A stretch of DNA of 64,000 nt from Daphnia carinata (Eukaryota; Arthropoda; Branchiopoda; Diplostraca; Daphniidae), in the NCBI RefSeq assembly GCF_022539665.2, contig NC_081333.1:12708971-12772970 (forward strand), given 5' to 3'. Of this stretch, positions 1 to 16,023 are shown in pieces. The notes beneath the pieces were generated by a model. That model saw only the letters and a program-made list of their open reading frames with translations. It had not been told where the DNA came from and searched no databases. The position numbers were made by a program, and so were the translations under genes. The stretch's first letter is position 1. The number at the start of each line of letters is the position of its first letter.

Positions 1-1
1 A

Positions 2-1367
2 GAACATATGCACCTACGAGAAGTACCAGAGCAGCCTCAGGTGTGTGTATATCCTGGCAACAAGTAGTTTTCGTTTCAAAACAATTTCTTTACCACATTA
101 AAACCTTGTATACAGGCCATATGTCCAACTCACAAGGAGACACTGCCTTTGCTGTTCCACATGCTACAGCAAGTTGCCAAATTACACCCGGAATCGAAGA
201 GGATTCACATCGGAGCGGATGAAGTTTACTTTATTGGCCGATGTACTGCTTGCCAGGATCGTATGAATAACAGGCTGTGGTCGACTTCAGATCTCTTTAT
301 TGATCATGTCACTGCAGTTGCAAAATTCGTTAACGACAAACTAGGTATGCGACCCATGATGTGGGACGACGAATTTCGTTCCTTCACCGAACCTCAATTG
401 GTTCAGTCTGGCATTGGTAGCTTAGTGGATCTCGTTGTTTGGAACTACAAACCAGCACTCGAACTAGATCGCGATATCTGGGCCAAGTATTTGAAGGTTT
501 TTGATGCCATTTGGGCAGCTAGTGCATTTAAAGGTGCCACTGGTTCAAACCAGCAAATCACCAGTGTTCGGTACCACGTAGAGAACCACCGCGCATGGCT
601 ACGTCTGATCGAGGAATATCGAGACACTCCCTATCTAAGAAAATTCAAAGGCATCATGCTTACCGGCTGGTCTCGGTAAGCCAATATAGTTATTGTCATC
701 AAATTTCGTTCTAGGATAACTCGATCGTCAACATTGTCCACCTTGAAGGTACGATCACTTTGCAGTCACGTGCGAACTACTGCCAGCAGCATTTCCTTCG
801 CTCGCCGTGGATTTACTTTTGCTTCAGTACGGCGAGAATCATGTGCATTTGGCAGACCAAGAAGCTGTTCAGTATTTAGGATGCACGGGAAGTTTTATTT
901 TCCAACAGGCGCAAGATACCTACTACCCTAGCTGCAATTTCCCCGGTTGGGAAGTATATAGCGTGATACAAAACTACGGCCAGGTACTGCAATTCACGAA
1001 CATCTGAATGCCGTGATATACATAGATTCTCATTGATTTATTGTTTGTTTTCTAGACAATGGAACAGTACGCTAAAGTGCTCAACGACTCTGTTGTACGC
1101 GGTTGGTTGACCGATTATAACTTGGCCAAGCAATTTTCCAGCCCTACCCACCTGTCTGGTATCGGCACTGAGCTCAGCTATCTACAAAACAGTTTCGATG
1201 CATTGAAACGTGAATCAGAGATCGCCTTCCCGGCTGTTTACGACACGAATACCACCAAAGAGTGGTTCGAATCACACGTCAAACCCATGGCCGACAAAGT
1301 GGGTGAGCTCCTTATGGCCATTGAGGTTCTACGCTCCAAAAATGTCTGGCCGAGAAGACCTATTTAG
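2..1367 (+). CDS. HEXD: Hexosaminidase D-like GH20 glycosidase, 3' part (5' end outside window)
   Basis: Exons 2-40, 116-675, 749-983 and 1056-1367 join in frame (381 residues, stop at 1365-1367); introns are 75, 73 and 72 nt with GT-AG ends. The family is a nucleocytoplasmic beta-N-acetylhexosaminidase of glycoside hydrolase family 20. Seen: the GH20 motif HIGADEVY at about 206-229, whose Asp-Glu pair is the expected catalytic pair, followed by tryptophan-rich active-site segments MMWDDEF, VVWNYKP and LTGWSRYDHF. The first exon ends LREVPEQPQ and the next begins AICPT, which fits the HEXD family. Human HEXD is a little under 500 residues, so roughly the first hundred are missing to the left. 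No signal peptide can be judged because the N-terminus is absent. Confidence 0.9.
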
Positions 1368-4300
1368 AAACAAATTTAAACAGCGCCAGTCATACGTATT
1401 GTGAGAAGAATACGATCGGCTGGTTAACTATTTTAATATCTCGTACTACGTTTGCTCCTTATTACTTTGTGTATCCTTTTATATTTGTACTATATGTATT
1501 ACTCCAAGTATTCTTATTCTTCAACGTCCAAACTTGATATATAACGATTTCGGTATTGATTCCATTTTTTGGATGTTTTTTAATTTGCTATTCAATTACA
1601 CTTGTCAATCTACTTATCTCATTCTGTACCGCTAGCGGGGATAATGCCATCGCGTGTTGCTTTAATCGGTTTTTGACATCCTTTTCTCCTTACTCTTAGC
1701 TTGTCGACTCGAGCAAAGGGATGGGCCTAGTACATAGACGTGTGCGAGTGTGATGGCTTGATTACGAGCCGATCCATTAATCAATCCAAAGAAAGGGCGG
1801 GGCCGCTCCTTTTTTGAAACTAAGAATAAACAAAAAAAAAAAAATGTCCAGAACAAAGAAGAAGGTAACAGTAAAAAAGAAAATAATCATTTTGTGTGGA
1901 TGGAACGAAGACTCCGCAGACGATTTGCTTCGGCTATTCGCCTCCTATTTGTTGGCCAATTAAACCTAGGAATGGAAAGGGGGGATTGTGGAGATAGAAA
2001 TGGTCCATGTGTGTGTTTGTCCGAATGGGAATGTGGGTTCCTTTGAATGAATTCTAGAAAGAGCCCATGCTGGATGACCTGACCTTCTGAGCGCTGCCCA
2101 TTATCAGACTGATGCCAGTACATCGTTTTTGGCTAGACGAAGGCTGCCGTAAAAGTCAGACCGATTACGACTGGAACAATTGAACGATTGGTCCAAGAGA
2201 GGGGTGAAGCGGACGATCAACGGATTGCGAAAGGGGCACCCCACTCGCATTTGCATTTGAAAAGAAAAAACTCCATTGCGTACAGCCCTGGGTAGCAGCG
2301 GCAGCTGCCGCGTGTTCCCTAGAATTAAAAAAAAAAAGGAACTTGCGGTGTGTGATATGCACGTGTGTGTATGCTTCCTTGTGATAAGCTAAATAAAAAT
2401 ACAATATTGAAACCCCCTCGGCTGTGATTTTTTTTCGTTAGAGAATTGGCCTTAGTTTGACACCCTTCACACTCCCGCACAACTCTAATGTTGGGCTCGT
2501 TCTCATTCTTCTTCGACGTGGATTCATCATTGATTCCTGTACTCAACACAACAACGCGACGCTACACACACTAGGTCTAACGTATACAAACATACAGACC
2601 TTTAGGCCTAGGGACTATAAGCCGACTATAATCCAATCAATCGATAGTTGAACAAACACCTTTTGAAAAAAATCTTATAGAAGAGGGCAGGAGAAGAAGC
2701 GTGCCGCCATAATACGCTCTGGAAAACGGCTCAATTAGTCGATGCAAATAGGCCGTGTATTTATTCAGAATTTTTTTTTTTTTTCGTATTACTATTCCGA
2801 ATGTGGTGTTGGAAGGATTCATCCTTTTGCTCTGTTTGAACTTGTATTCGCTTCAGCACCACCGTCCCCGAGGAGGAGCGAGGGAAATTCAAACACGATA
2901 CACGCACGGAGATGAATGTATCGCGGCTTGTTGTTACCGCCGCTGATGTTGCTACAATTTTCTAGTCGGTCGGACACGACTTTTTCATGGTACACTTCAA
3001 TGGAGACGAGATCAATTGTACAAGGAAAGATGCAGAGGAGAATACACTGAAGCGCTAGATTGTTAAACGTTTATGTATACATGCGGTAGTCTCGACGTTT
3101 GCCAAATGAAATTGGAAAATGTCAGCGCATATTGAAAATAGTTTCACCGCTTGTTGTGTGTGACGGCCATTTCCGGTACTGTTATAAGGAGTCTTTGATG
3201 TTACCTTTCTTTGCGGATTTTCAAACACCATCTCGGAATACACATATTGGCTTTGGTGGGTCCTTTCCCGTTTCTCCGAGGAATCAGGACCAACAATAAA
3301 TCGAATTTGCACACATAATAGATAGCCTTTTATGTAAAAATTTGAATACGAAAGATATACAGAATGACGACAGCGTTTGAATCGAGCCAATCAGTATGTC
3401 TTGTTTGTGTTTTCTATTGGTTACGCTATTGTGGAGAGCAACTCTTTGTCCTCCTGCGAGTACACGGCATTCGAATGAAGATAACTAAATAAGAATAAAA
3501 TGGATAACCCATTCCAAGACAAAACTTTAACCGTAGCGGAAGACTATAACGAACCTATATGACATAATAATGGTTTATCAATCTGTTGGGTTGCAATAGA
3601 AAGGCTGGTGAATGAACTATTCCTCTACTAACAGGCAAAACAACTTTGCGAAACCGAACGAGGAATAAAGAAAAGGCAAGGCTTAGTTTTCTAAAGTCGG
3701 GGTAATTTTAGCCGAGTCTGCTGGCAAATGAGAGCCAGAATGGTCGCTTAACTCTTGACATGTTTTGATCAGCACGATGTTGGAAAGTTGAATGACGTAA
3801 TATGCTGATTGATCAAAAGTTGGCTAACCAAGTTTTTGTAAAGAAACAGCCATAGGGTTGGCCTACATCGCGTCTATACCTGAAGCTAATCTTGCCAACC
3901 ATAACCGAGCTCATAAAATTATTAGAATTAAATTTTGTTAATATAATTTAACAACCGGACTAGTTGAAAATTGTTAAAATTGTTACCCAATTTATTGGGC
4001 GTGCTACGCTTCATGCGGATGATAAGAACGATCAACATCTTCATTTCTTAGCGCCTAACAGCAAACTAATGAACGTGTTCTCTTAATCATACCCAATTTC
4101 TTAACGAGCATCTATAATCACTAATCAATTCTAGCGAACAGGATCGGGAGCCAACACACTGCCTGATGAAAAGTTAAGTTTTCTAAGGACTCATCAAAGA
4201 AGTAGCAGTAAGAAAACGAGTACAGAAGGGAATAAGCCAAACTATTACGAAGACGAAGAGGCAGGTAGCCCCACCATAAGAAATGCATTTACAAACGAAA

Positions 4301-7300
4301 AGTTATAAATTTGATAAAGAAAAACGTATTTAGAGAGTTATCCAGTTGAGCGGCCTGATTGGGCTCTACTAATTGTCCCTTGTGCTTATATTCTTTGATA
4401 GATCGACAGACAATCATTTCGCGAAAATCTCAAATTGACGACAAAGTTGTTTGACTCATTTTCGAAAACTTTGGCGGCTCAACCGTGTGCCTCTGTATAG
4501 TTCCCTCATCCGAGCTTGTTTCGAAAGTCATAACGGATTGATGATTAGGCTTTGAACCTTTTGATCTTTACGTCAGCATCCAGTGGGCTGACATCTTCGG
4601 CCTTTTAAATTGCATAAGACAAACTGATTAAAGATGAGGCTGTTTAAATGATTGGGGTGCATATTTGAACGGAAAACTCCCCTGACACACTAAACCCACG
4701 CCCAAGTAATATCGTGATTCATTTGATCAGTGATGAAAACCGCGATGAAAATAAGATTTGTTACGTACACAAGAAAAGCGGGAAAGGAACTATAAGGTGG
4801 TAGGAGAAAGATGTTTTTCCTGTACATACAAAGAGAGACATCAGCGAATGCTGATGGGGATGTTGGACACATATGCTGCCAACAAAGTGACGTTACTTGT
4901 GAAAGAGGAATGCAACATGATGATCTTTGCTGTGAAAGTGGAGGAGAGAGGAGGAGGTGTGGTGGAACCAAGTCACACCAAGTGGCGGCTCGGTGAGCCA
5001 GCAAAGCACGAAGAGGACGCAAAAAAAAAGAGCCACTGGTGCAGCACACACAATCGTGGAGCGGGTGCGGCGAATTGGAAAACGAGATATATCAATGTCA
5101 GCGTGTAGTAGAGCAAGTCATTAAGTTGTCCTCATTACCGGGCTACCAAAAAAAGAGACAAAGCGGCCGCCCTACTCTCTTTCAAACAGTAACAGCTTAT
5201 TCTCATCGACAAACTGTGTAGAGGCATACAGTCCTCCCCTGATTGAGTCTATTTGCCGAAACCAACGCAGTTCGTTTTGGCCTTAAACGCGCACTCTGTA
5301 AATAGCTAATGTGGTCAGGCTAATATAGTCATGTGTATAGCAGCGGATATATATATACCAAAAGACTTGACCTACTCTATTACTAGGTTGCCCCTTTGAC
5401 ATTTGTCCTAGTTCATCTTTCTCCAACTTCACAGTCCATATATCCTTATACTGTGTGACACTGGACCGGCGGAAGTTCCTTTCTCTTATACTCCATAGTT
5501 CTATAGATGATTCCGTGTGTAAAAGAAATCAAGAGAATTTTATTTAAAAAAGATATAAGAAAATTAGCGAGCTATAAATGAATAGAATGGAACATGCTGT
5601 ATGTGTATCGAGCCAGGCCTGTGTATACATACAACCAAAGACGCAGGCATAGTAGGCCAAACATTCAGGCCCTATTTATGTATACAGAATACACAAGAGC
5701 AAATGAAAGCCTAGAGAGAGAGAAAAAAAAAAAAGATTTGAGAGGATCAAATTATCGAAACGATTTGCCGCTTGGTTGCGTCTCAATGTCGTCCGTAATG
5801 ACTTGGATTATACACGTCCCGGGGGGGGCCCCCTATATATATATACTACAGGGACTCGCGCTCATCTAATTCTGAACGCTTTCTTTATATTCCCGAGTGA
5901 TATTATAGAGGCAAAACGCACACGGCGTATAGCAAAGGCCTCCTTAACACGGCGCCGTCAACCGTTCACTCCGTTTAGTCGCGTTGATATAAATCCGCAG
6001 AAGCGCCAGCCATCGTCTACATACATACACGAGCATAGCCGTTTAATCTCCATATATTAGACACCATCCATTTCATGACGTTCCCTCATCGTTCGAGTTC
6101 ACTATAGCGCAAGCGAAAGCAATTGGCAGAGATGGTGTGTATAGCAGGGGGCTGACTGATGGGCTCCGTGCAGACTGGGGGCTATCATACACGCAGAGGT
6201 GATGCCAGGCAGTACGTAGGCTTTTGTTGGATGCATAATAGACCCAAACAAGGCGACAATCGTTTGCTTGCTGTTGATGCCAAGCTGCCATCATCTAATC
6301 AGTGACGTCGGGATTCGAGCGGTTGTCAAGAGCATCGCAGAGTATTCTATACCTAATAAGGTGTTTCATTTTTTTTTTTAACGTTTAACGTGTCCGAAAT
6401 GAGCGTCAATTTATGACGTGAATGATGAATGACGTACTTAGTAATCGATTGAATCTCTGCTATAAAGCCTGTTGCCGAATGCCTCCAATGTTCTTGTAGG
6501 TGTCTGATGTTCATATCCATTCCGGAAATGCGTCGACTTATGTGAGTCAGTTTAAATTAAGAGAACTGGGTGAGTGCCAGAGGCTGTAACAAATCGAAGA
6601 ATTGACAGACTAAAGAAACAGTTTTAGAGAACACGACACAACATGAGCTTATATTGCATCAGTATGCTGCGTGTGTGTAGAACAAAAGAGGTGGAAAAGG
6701 AGACGACGACGAACGACAAGTCGTTAGGTCATTCATCAAGGCGGGGGATGTGGAACAGCAGGGGGAAAACGAGTGGAAGAAGACAACCTTCCGCACAAGA
6801 AAAAACACGGGAAACAAAACATAAATACGTAGCTTATCATTGTTGTGTATAACTCTAATATAGAAAAAGAATTGTGGGTGTCGAGTCGGATCATGGCTCC
6901 ATGATTAGCTGCCTACCCCACCTTGTTTGGAGGTGGAAGATTAACGAACAACCTATGGGCTACCAATTCTCTACCTAAATTAGCGGGTTCGATCTTTTTA
7001 ACATGTAGTGAACGCTACTACGGATCGAGGTGAAGGCGTCTGCATACGAGTTGTAGCGTTCGTGAAAGTGAAACCATGGCAAGGTTGAACGAAATCTATG
7101 GCAGCACGTCGTCGCAACACATTGTCCTCCTTCCGTCGGTACTCCCCAAATACGAGATAGTTGCCTACATTGCTAGTGGGTTCAGCTCTTCCCCTCTTTC
7201 GCGTGTCGTTTAAATAGGATAGAAAGCATACACCTCGTTGCTAGCGTGTCACGCTCGGTCTGGTCGGAACAATGATCCTCATTCTGTCGCTTTACTTCTC

Positions 7301-10300
7301 TCAGTCGCATTCTCTTGTTTCGTTCTTTACAAATTACACCCGACTATTTTTTTTTTCTCTTCTATCTTCCGAGTGGTAACAAGAGGAGGAACGTGTAGAT
7401 GTTCGTTTGGCAGAAACATTCCCCGTCGTGCATAGTTTGACGGCAGTTCCCTGCTAGCAAATAATTCATCGTCGTTCTTTTTCGCAGCTGATGATTGTCA
7501 GCACCATAACAACTCTGCCAGCGAACCTTATGGTTTGGTAGAGAACAAAGAATGTTCTTCAATGTGATAATGAAAACAAGAGTTAAAATCATAAGAGATG
7601 TGTATAGCTAAAGAATGAGTAGCTTAACACACATCCGATTGTTGAAAGGTCGTTGTGTACACGCTAGCTGATGATAATGATGATGTGCGGTTATAGAACC
7701 GGGACCATTTGAAATAAGGGCACCCAGGTAACGCTCTATATTATACAATACTTTTGTATAGACCGTAAAAAAGAAAAACTACAATAGGAGAGGATCGGCT
7801 GGTGGCCGCTGCGGGAGGTCGCCATCACGACTCCTGGCAGAAAACATTTGGTTGGAAACGAGTCGATAACAAATAATAGACGATGCCATTGGAAATAATG
7901 AGCGGCAAACCCAGGGCACCGGCCATCTTTTTCGTCAGTGACAACGGCCTGCGTTTTTCTACATGCAATTGCCGTCTCAACATAACAAGGTCTCAATAAA
8001 TCCATCGACAGCCAATGCCCAATGCCGACAAAAAGCTAACGCAGTAGAATCGAACACATTGTCTCGCAGAAAATAATGGCAGTCAATGGAACATACGGCT
8101 ATTCTAGCTTTGTATTTTCTATGTTAGAATACATTAGACCCATTTTCTTTTCTATATATCGCCTCGTTTTCTATAAATAAATTCGAACGTCTCCAAGATC
8201 GATTTGCTGCATTGGACGTTATGGGTCACGTGCACTGGATCCTTTTCGGCCTCTTGATGTGATGTGAGGTCTCGTTCATTTGCTAAATACGAGTTAAATA
8301 TGCATTCAAAGATGGGCGATGGAAAAAGAAGAATAAAATCCGACTTGATCCAGTATGAAATGAGGAACAGTAAGGAGCGGACAGTTGGTCCTTTGAAACA
8401 TAAGAGCGACACTTGTCGGCGCTTTCAGGATCCAAAAAAAAAAATAACCATCAGCCACAAAGGACTCTCCTCTCTGTACACAAGGGCGTGGAAGACGATG
8501 AAGATGAAAACGTATGTAGAAGAAAAGTCGAGAGGGTAGGTGTAGTGAGTGGGAGGAGAAGGCAAAAGTGACACTGAGGATTGTCGTCCTTGTTGGCAAC
8601 AATTCACCAGCTTGTTTTCGCTTCGTTCCCATTTCTCAATGTTCTTCTATTTCTTAACGATGGCCTGCAGTAAGTTGGCTATTGGCTAGAGATAAACTAA
8701 CGACTGTCGTTGAGGTTAGCTGTATTTTCTGATCGGCATCTGCGTAAAAAGAGTAATGAACAGGGAGTATAAGGTTCGCCATATCGCCAAGCACAAACAT
8801 CATCATACAGAGCTGGACTGAAAAGAAAAAGAGTTTTGAAAAGCTGACCGCTAATTGCCTCGTCAAGCCCTACATTTTTTCTATGGCTTTATGTATAACG
8901 AAGTCGTAAGCCTTCTCTTCACCCTCCTCCCCTACTTTTTGCGATGTCTTCGTAAAAACGAACCAAGTCGTTTTGCTTATGGTAGCCTACTCTAAGCAAT
9001 TTCGGTATCACGCCAAAGCCGAAATTAAACTTGAAGCTCATCATTAACTACAAAGCTGGAAAAAAAAGCTATTAACAATAACAACATCATCAACAAAATT
9101 TTGGCAAACCAAAGACATTCCATGGACATAACAAAACCTCCATTGTGGCCGAGTGTGATGAATGCTTTGAATGAAGTGATCCTACATGGCATTCTTCCAC
9201 TTTCAAAGTGCGCGCTATAGAAATGCGAAAACGAGTGCATGCGACGGCAGCATTGAGGAATTGGATATGGTTAAGTCTCTTATTCTCCGCTTCGGCCATC
9301 TCCACTCGTTTTTTTTTTTGTGTGTTGAATACAATCGCATCAAACACACAGAGGCTACCGCCTGACTTTTCATCTTCTGTGTGACCGCGTCGGGTCTCGC
9401 GCCGTTGCGGTTCCCCATAGCATCCGCAACTCCGCCCTCGGCCGACTCTTCATTCTCACATGTGAGGGACCTATACCGACTTGTGACAGAGCACAACAAT
9501 GCACACACACACACACAAAAACGATTTAATAGGATCAATTCTTTTATCTATTTTTTATTATTTTTTTTGGTAAGATTTCCAAGCGAAGCAATTTATGGGG
9601 ACCTTTCAGCTCGAAATCACTTGACAAAGGGAGAGATTATAGGGCGAAACAATCATCTGAAAATCAGGCCTCTTTCGGCTTTACAAAAGGCAATTTGGAA
9701 TAATTAGGGCCTCTCGTCTTCCTCCTTAGATTCGAATGGGGGATCCAATTGCAAATGGCCTTTTTGCCAGCAGTTGGAGTTGACTTTTAAAGGATTGTTT
9801 TTTTCAATCTGTATAAACATCATCATCAAGTGGAAGAAGGTCGAATCTGCATAAGCCCAAATCGGATGCAATTGATTGTATCAAGTGACTTATTATCCGT
9901 ACGATGGGAAAAACGGAGCAGCTTTCTATCGCAAGCTGTTTAACATCTCATAAATAAACGGACAGCAAAGAGCCATCCCGTTGCACATGTCAGCTGATCT
10001 CCATTCGAATTGAAAAGCGTCAAACAGTTTAAAAAAAAAGGATTGACAAGATAGCAGAACGCTCGTTCTCGCCGACGATATTATAATATGGCCCACTATA
10101 ATACTTGTCAAAGACAAGCGAGTTCGTAAAACATTCTCTCTGAACACGATTCACTTTGGCTGCTGTTGCAATTCGGCGTACGCCCGCTGGATGGTCTTAT
10201 TCAAGCGCTTTGATGCTCGCTTTTTGATCCGTCTTATCGGCGCACAGACTATTGAGCAAAGCGTGAGAATGGCACCCATTGCTTCCCGAACAGCGTCAAG

Positions 10301-13300
10301 TCCTTTTCTTTTTTTTTTAAATCACCATTGCCTATGTGTTTCTGTATAAACAGTGCAATCGGATTAAAGCTTTTCCCCAAACGAAAAAAAAAAAAACGCT
10401 AGCACAAACGACATCCAGTCACCTTTTTTTTTCACAAAGATCTCGAACAGAAATATATAAAAAAAAAAGGCAAGCAAGGGAGGTAAGTATTATATCGATA
10501 CAGTATCTATAAATACAGAGTCTTTTTATCGCCTCTTTTATAGAGTCTATCCTATTACTACTCAACTGGAAAAAGGAATATAACAACACCGCTCAGTAAG
10601 TGCAGTCCTTTCTCTCCTCTTTTATTTCTCATCATTTTTTTTGTTTCTTTTTTGTACTTTCTTTTTAAAGGTCAAGTGTTGATAAATCTATTTCTTAACT
10701 TAAAAATCGCCTTTCATGATTTCAAAGAAGTGAATTTCAAACATTAAAATGTTTTTGTTTGCAGGACCAACCTCCAATCAGCCAAACTAACACCGTTAGG
10801 AAATTGGAGACATTGTGTAAAGCGCTGATGTGATTGGAGTTAATTGCAAAAAGTTGGGGTCTCGGGGATTTGATCCGATTTCTCTCGAACGATTTCACGC
10901 CCATTTGAAGCCAGCAAAGCTCCCCCCTCTCTCGCTGAATTCACGTCCCCTTCATATCTGTTGCCTGTGTTGCAGTCGATACGTATCACTCTAGGCCTCT
11001 ATATTTTGCTATCCGCTATAACTACGGTGGAGGTATTATCCTATGCGCAGAGTAATGGCTATATTGGCTGTATAAGGCGTAGTCGAACCGTTGTACACAC
11101 TCGTGTGTGTACGACTCGATCAAATCCGCATCTATCAATACAGGACGCCCCTCAATCAGCTTAGGGTGTACGCGAAACCAAGAGATGTGGAAGAAATAGA
11201 TCCATTTTAGATATCGCCAGAGAGAGGAACTCTTATCAAATGATTAGACGGCCACTTGGACCTTCTGTCTATTTTTTTTTATGAAGACAATATCAACGCG
11301 AGCACTAGCGAATGCCTTTTAAGAATCGTCGAATACGCTAGACCACTCCAATAATCAAAGCCAACTGTATAGGCCTCTGCGGTAGGACGTCATGTGATTT
11401 GATGTAAGAGGCCGATTATTATAATACGTTCGAATTATCCCAAAATAATGCATAATAAGGAGGAAGGGGGCGAGCGGTAAACAGAAGAAATCTTTACGCA
11501 TGAATCGCTGTCGTGTTTAGCTGGATTAGTGGCATCCGTCGTCGATTCGATGCAGTTTAGGCGGTCGACCGTCCCTCGCCACTACAATCTCCATACGTAT
11601 TAACGTTCTAATGCCCACATAAAACTAGAAATTGCATACATGAAGAGTACAACATAATTTTTGTCAAAAATGAAATGACATTCAGAAACATCCGAACAAC
11701 AGACGGCGGATGGGAAAATAAGTTGTTGAAAATGGCTCCCTGGAGAAGCTAAAAAAAAAAAGAGGGTGTGTCAACTTCGGTGGATATGACATACAGGCTA
11801 AATCGTTCAATTGCGATATCCAGGAACTATTAAGAGAGACTACATGCAATATCTCTTACGATCATTTACTATGTAATACAGTACTATACACATCGTTAAG
11901 TATGAGATGCGCGATTATAGTCTTAACTCGTGCGGAATTGCGTGTATATTCCGGAAGCTATTCCAAATGCAATTCAATAACTCTGTAAGCTATAGATAAG
12001 ACACTGTTAATTGATAGCAAAATGAAAGTAGACGCATAGGTCTGATGTTTCACGAACAGAAGAAGCTTTGGAATTCAGGCCATAATAGCGCGACGTGGTG
12101 GTGATTATTCTCGACTCATTTGAGTTAGTGAAAAAGCTCCAATAGGAATCGCTTGATTTGACGTGAAAGAAGAAAGAAAAAAGAATTTCCAAATGAAGAG
12201 AGAGAGAGAAAGGGAAAACAAGAAACGATGAGATGCTATCGAGTCCCAGTTGGCAAGGGCTGGGGCTCTTTGAAAATGGACCAGGCAACATCATCGAAGG
12301 GCTCATGATGGAAAAGCTAATGACAGCAGCACATAGAAACCCAATGGGCCGGCTCTCACGCAGCTTATTTTCTCCCGTAATGCTGCGACGATGCGCGCGG
12401 GACGAGCGGGAGCCGAACGTTCAACCGTGAAAGCCGCTCTCATCGTTTCCCGTCTCCTCCCTCTTCTCCCTGCCATCTAACTGCACGTAGGACTAATATA
12501 TACTAGCAGCCCACCGACGCCTCTCTTTTGCAGCGGCTCTCCTTTTTCTTTTTTTCCGCAATTGCCTACACCGACGTTTCAACGATGAAAAGAAATAAGT
12601 CTGATCGTTTTCAGTAGGCGGCGGAGGAAATTAAAGAGTCCGACGGCATCCTGCAAGCCTCATTTGCTAGCCTTAGTATAAATATCTAAAGTCGTCAACT
12701 AAAATTTCAAAAAAACAAACCCCCAAAAAAATTGTATATACAAAACGATGCTCATCAGTCGGCGTTGATCAGCTGTTTTTCAGCCAGAGAGGAATGAAGA
12801 AGAACATTTTTTTCTTTTTCTCTCTCCGAGCCAATCGGATGCTGCTGGATGGGCGGAGCCATCCATGTGTAGATGATATTGCCAGGCGAGTGCCGCGCAG
12901 CATCCGTGGATGTGTGTATATATATACGTGTTTTTGGTGTTGTCTCGTCAACGACTTGCAAGAGGGAGGCCACTTTTGCTCTTTATTCTCAGCCTCTGGG
13001 CCTTCATTGCTCCAGCGAAGAGTTGCTGGGCGGTTTCACGTCCCGTATTTTATACACACACACACTAAAAAACGAGTCGTACATCCCCCCCCCCCCCATA
13101 CCGGATATCTACCGCCTTTTTCTGCTCATCGTCTTTTTGGCCAGAGTCATATACACATCGCTAGTCGTCCACTATAGCTTCATTCAGTTGTTCAATCTCA
13201 GTCAAACAACTAGTCTCACCGCTCTTTTGTTTTCAATTGATTTCTAAAGATCATTAGCGGTGGCTGTTCAGTTGAGTTCATTGTATCAATTAAGGAAAGT

Positions 13301-13371
13301 GCGGCGTGATTCCCGAGTGTGCAACGCTATTAAGTTCACTTGTATTTTCAAATCGCGTCGGGCTTTTGCGG
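1368..13371. other. Gene-poor spacer upstream of slouch
   Basis: About 12 kb with no open frame that looks like protein: the open stretches are short, low-complexity and lack family motifs. It holds the HEXD 3' flank, many poly-A/poly-T tracts, a CA run at about 9499-9516 and a poly-C run at about 13086-13098. The last few hundred bases before 13372 must include the slouch 5' UTR and promoter; several TCAGT initiator-like words occur there (for example near 13184 and 13268), but none is decisive. Enhancers for slouch are likely here by analogy with other developmental genes, which is inference. Confidence 0.6.
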
Positions 13372-16023
<2,652 letters not shown>
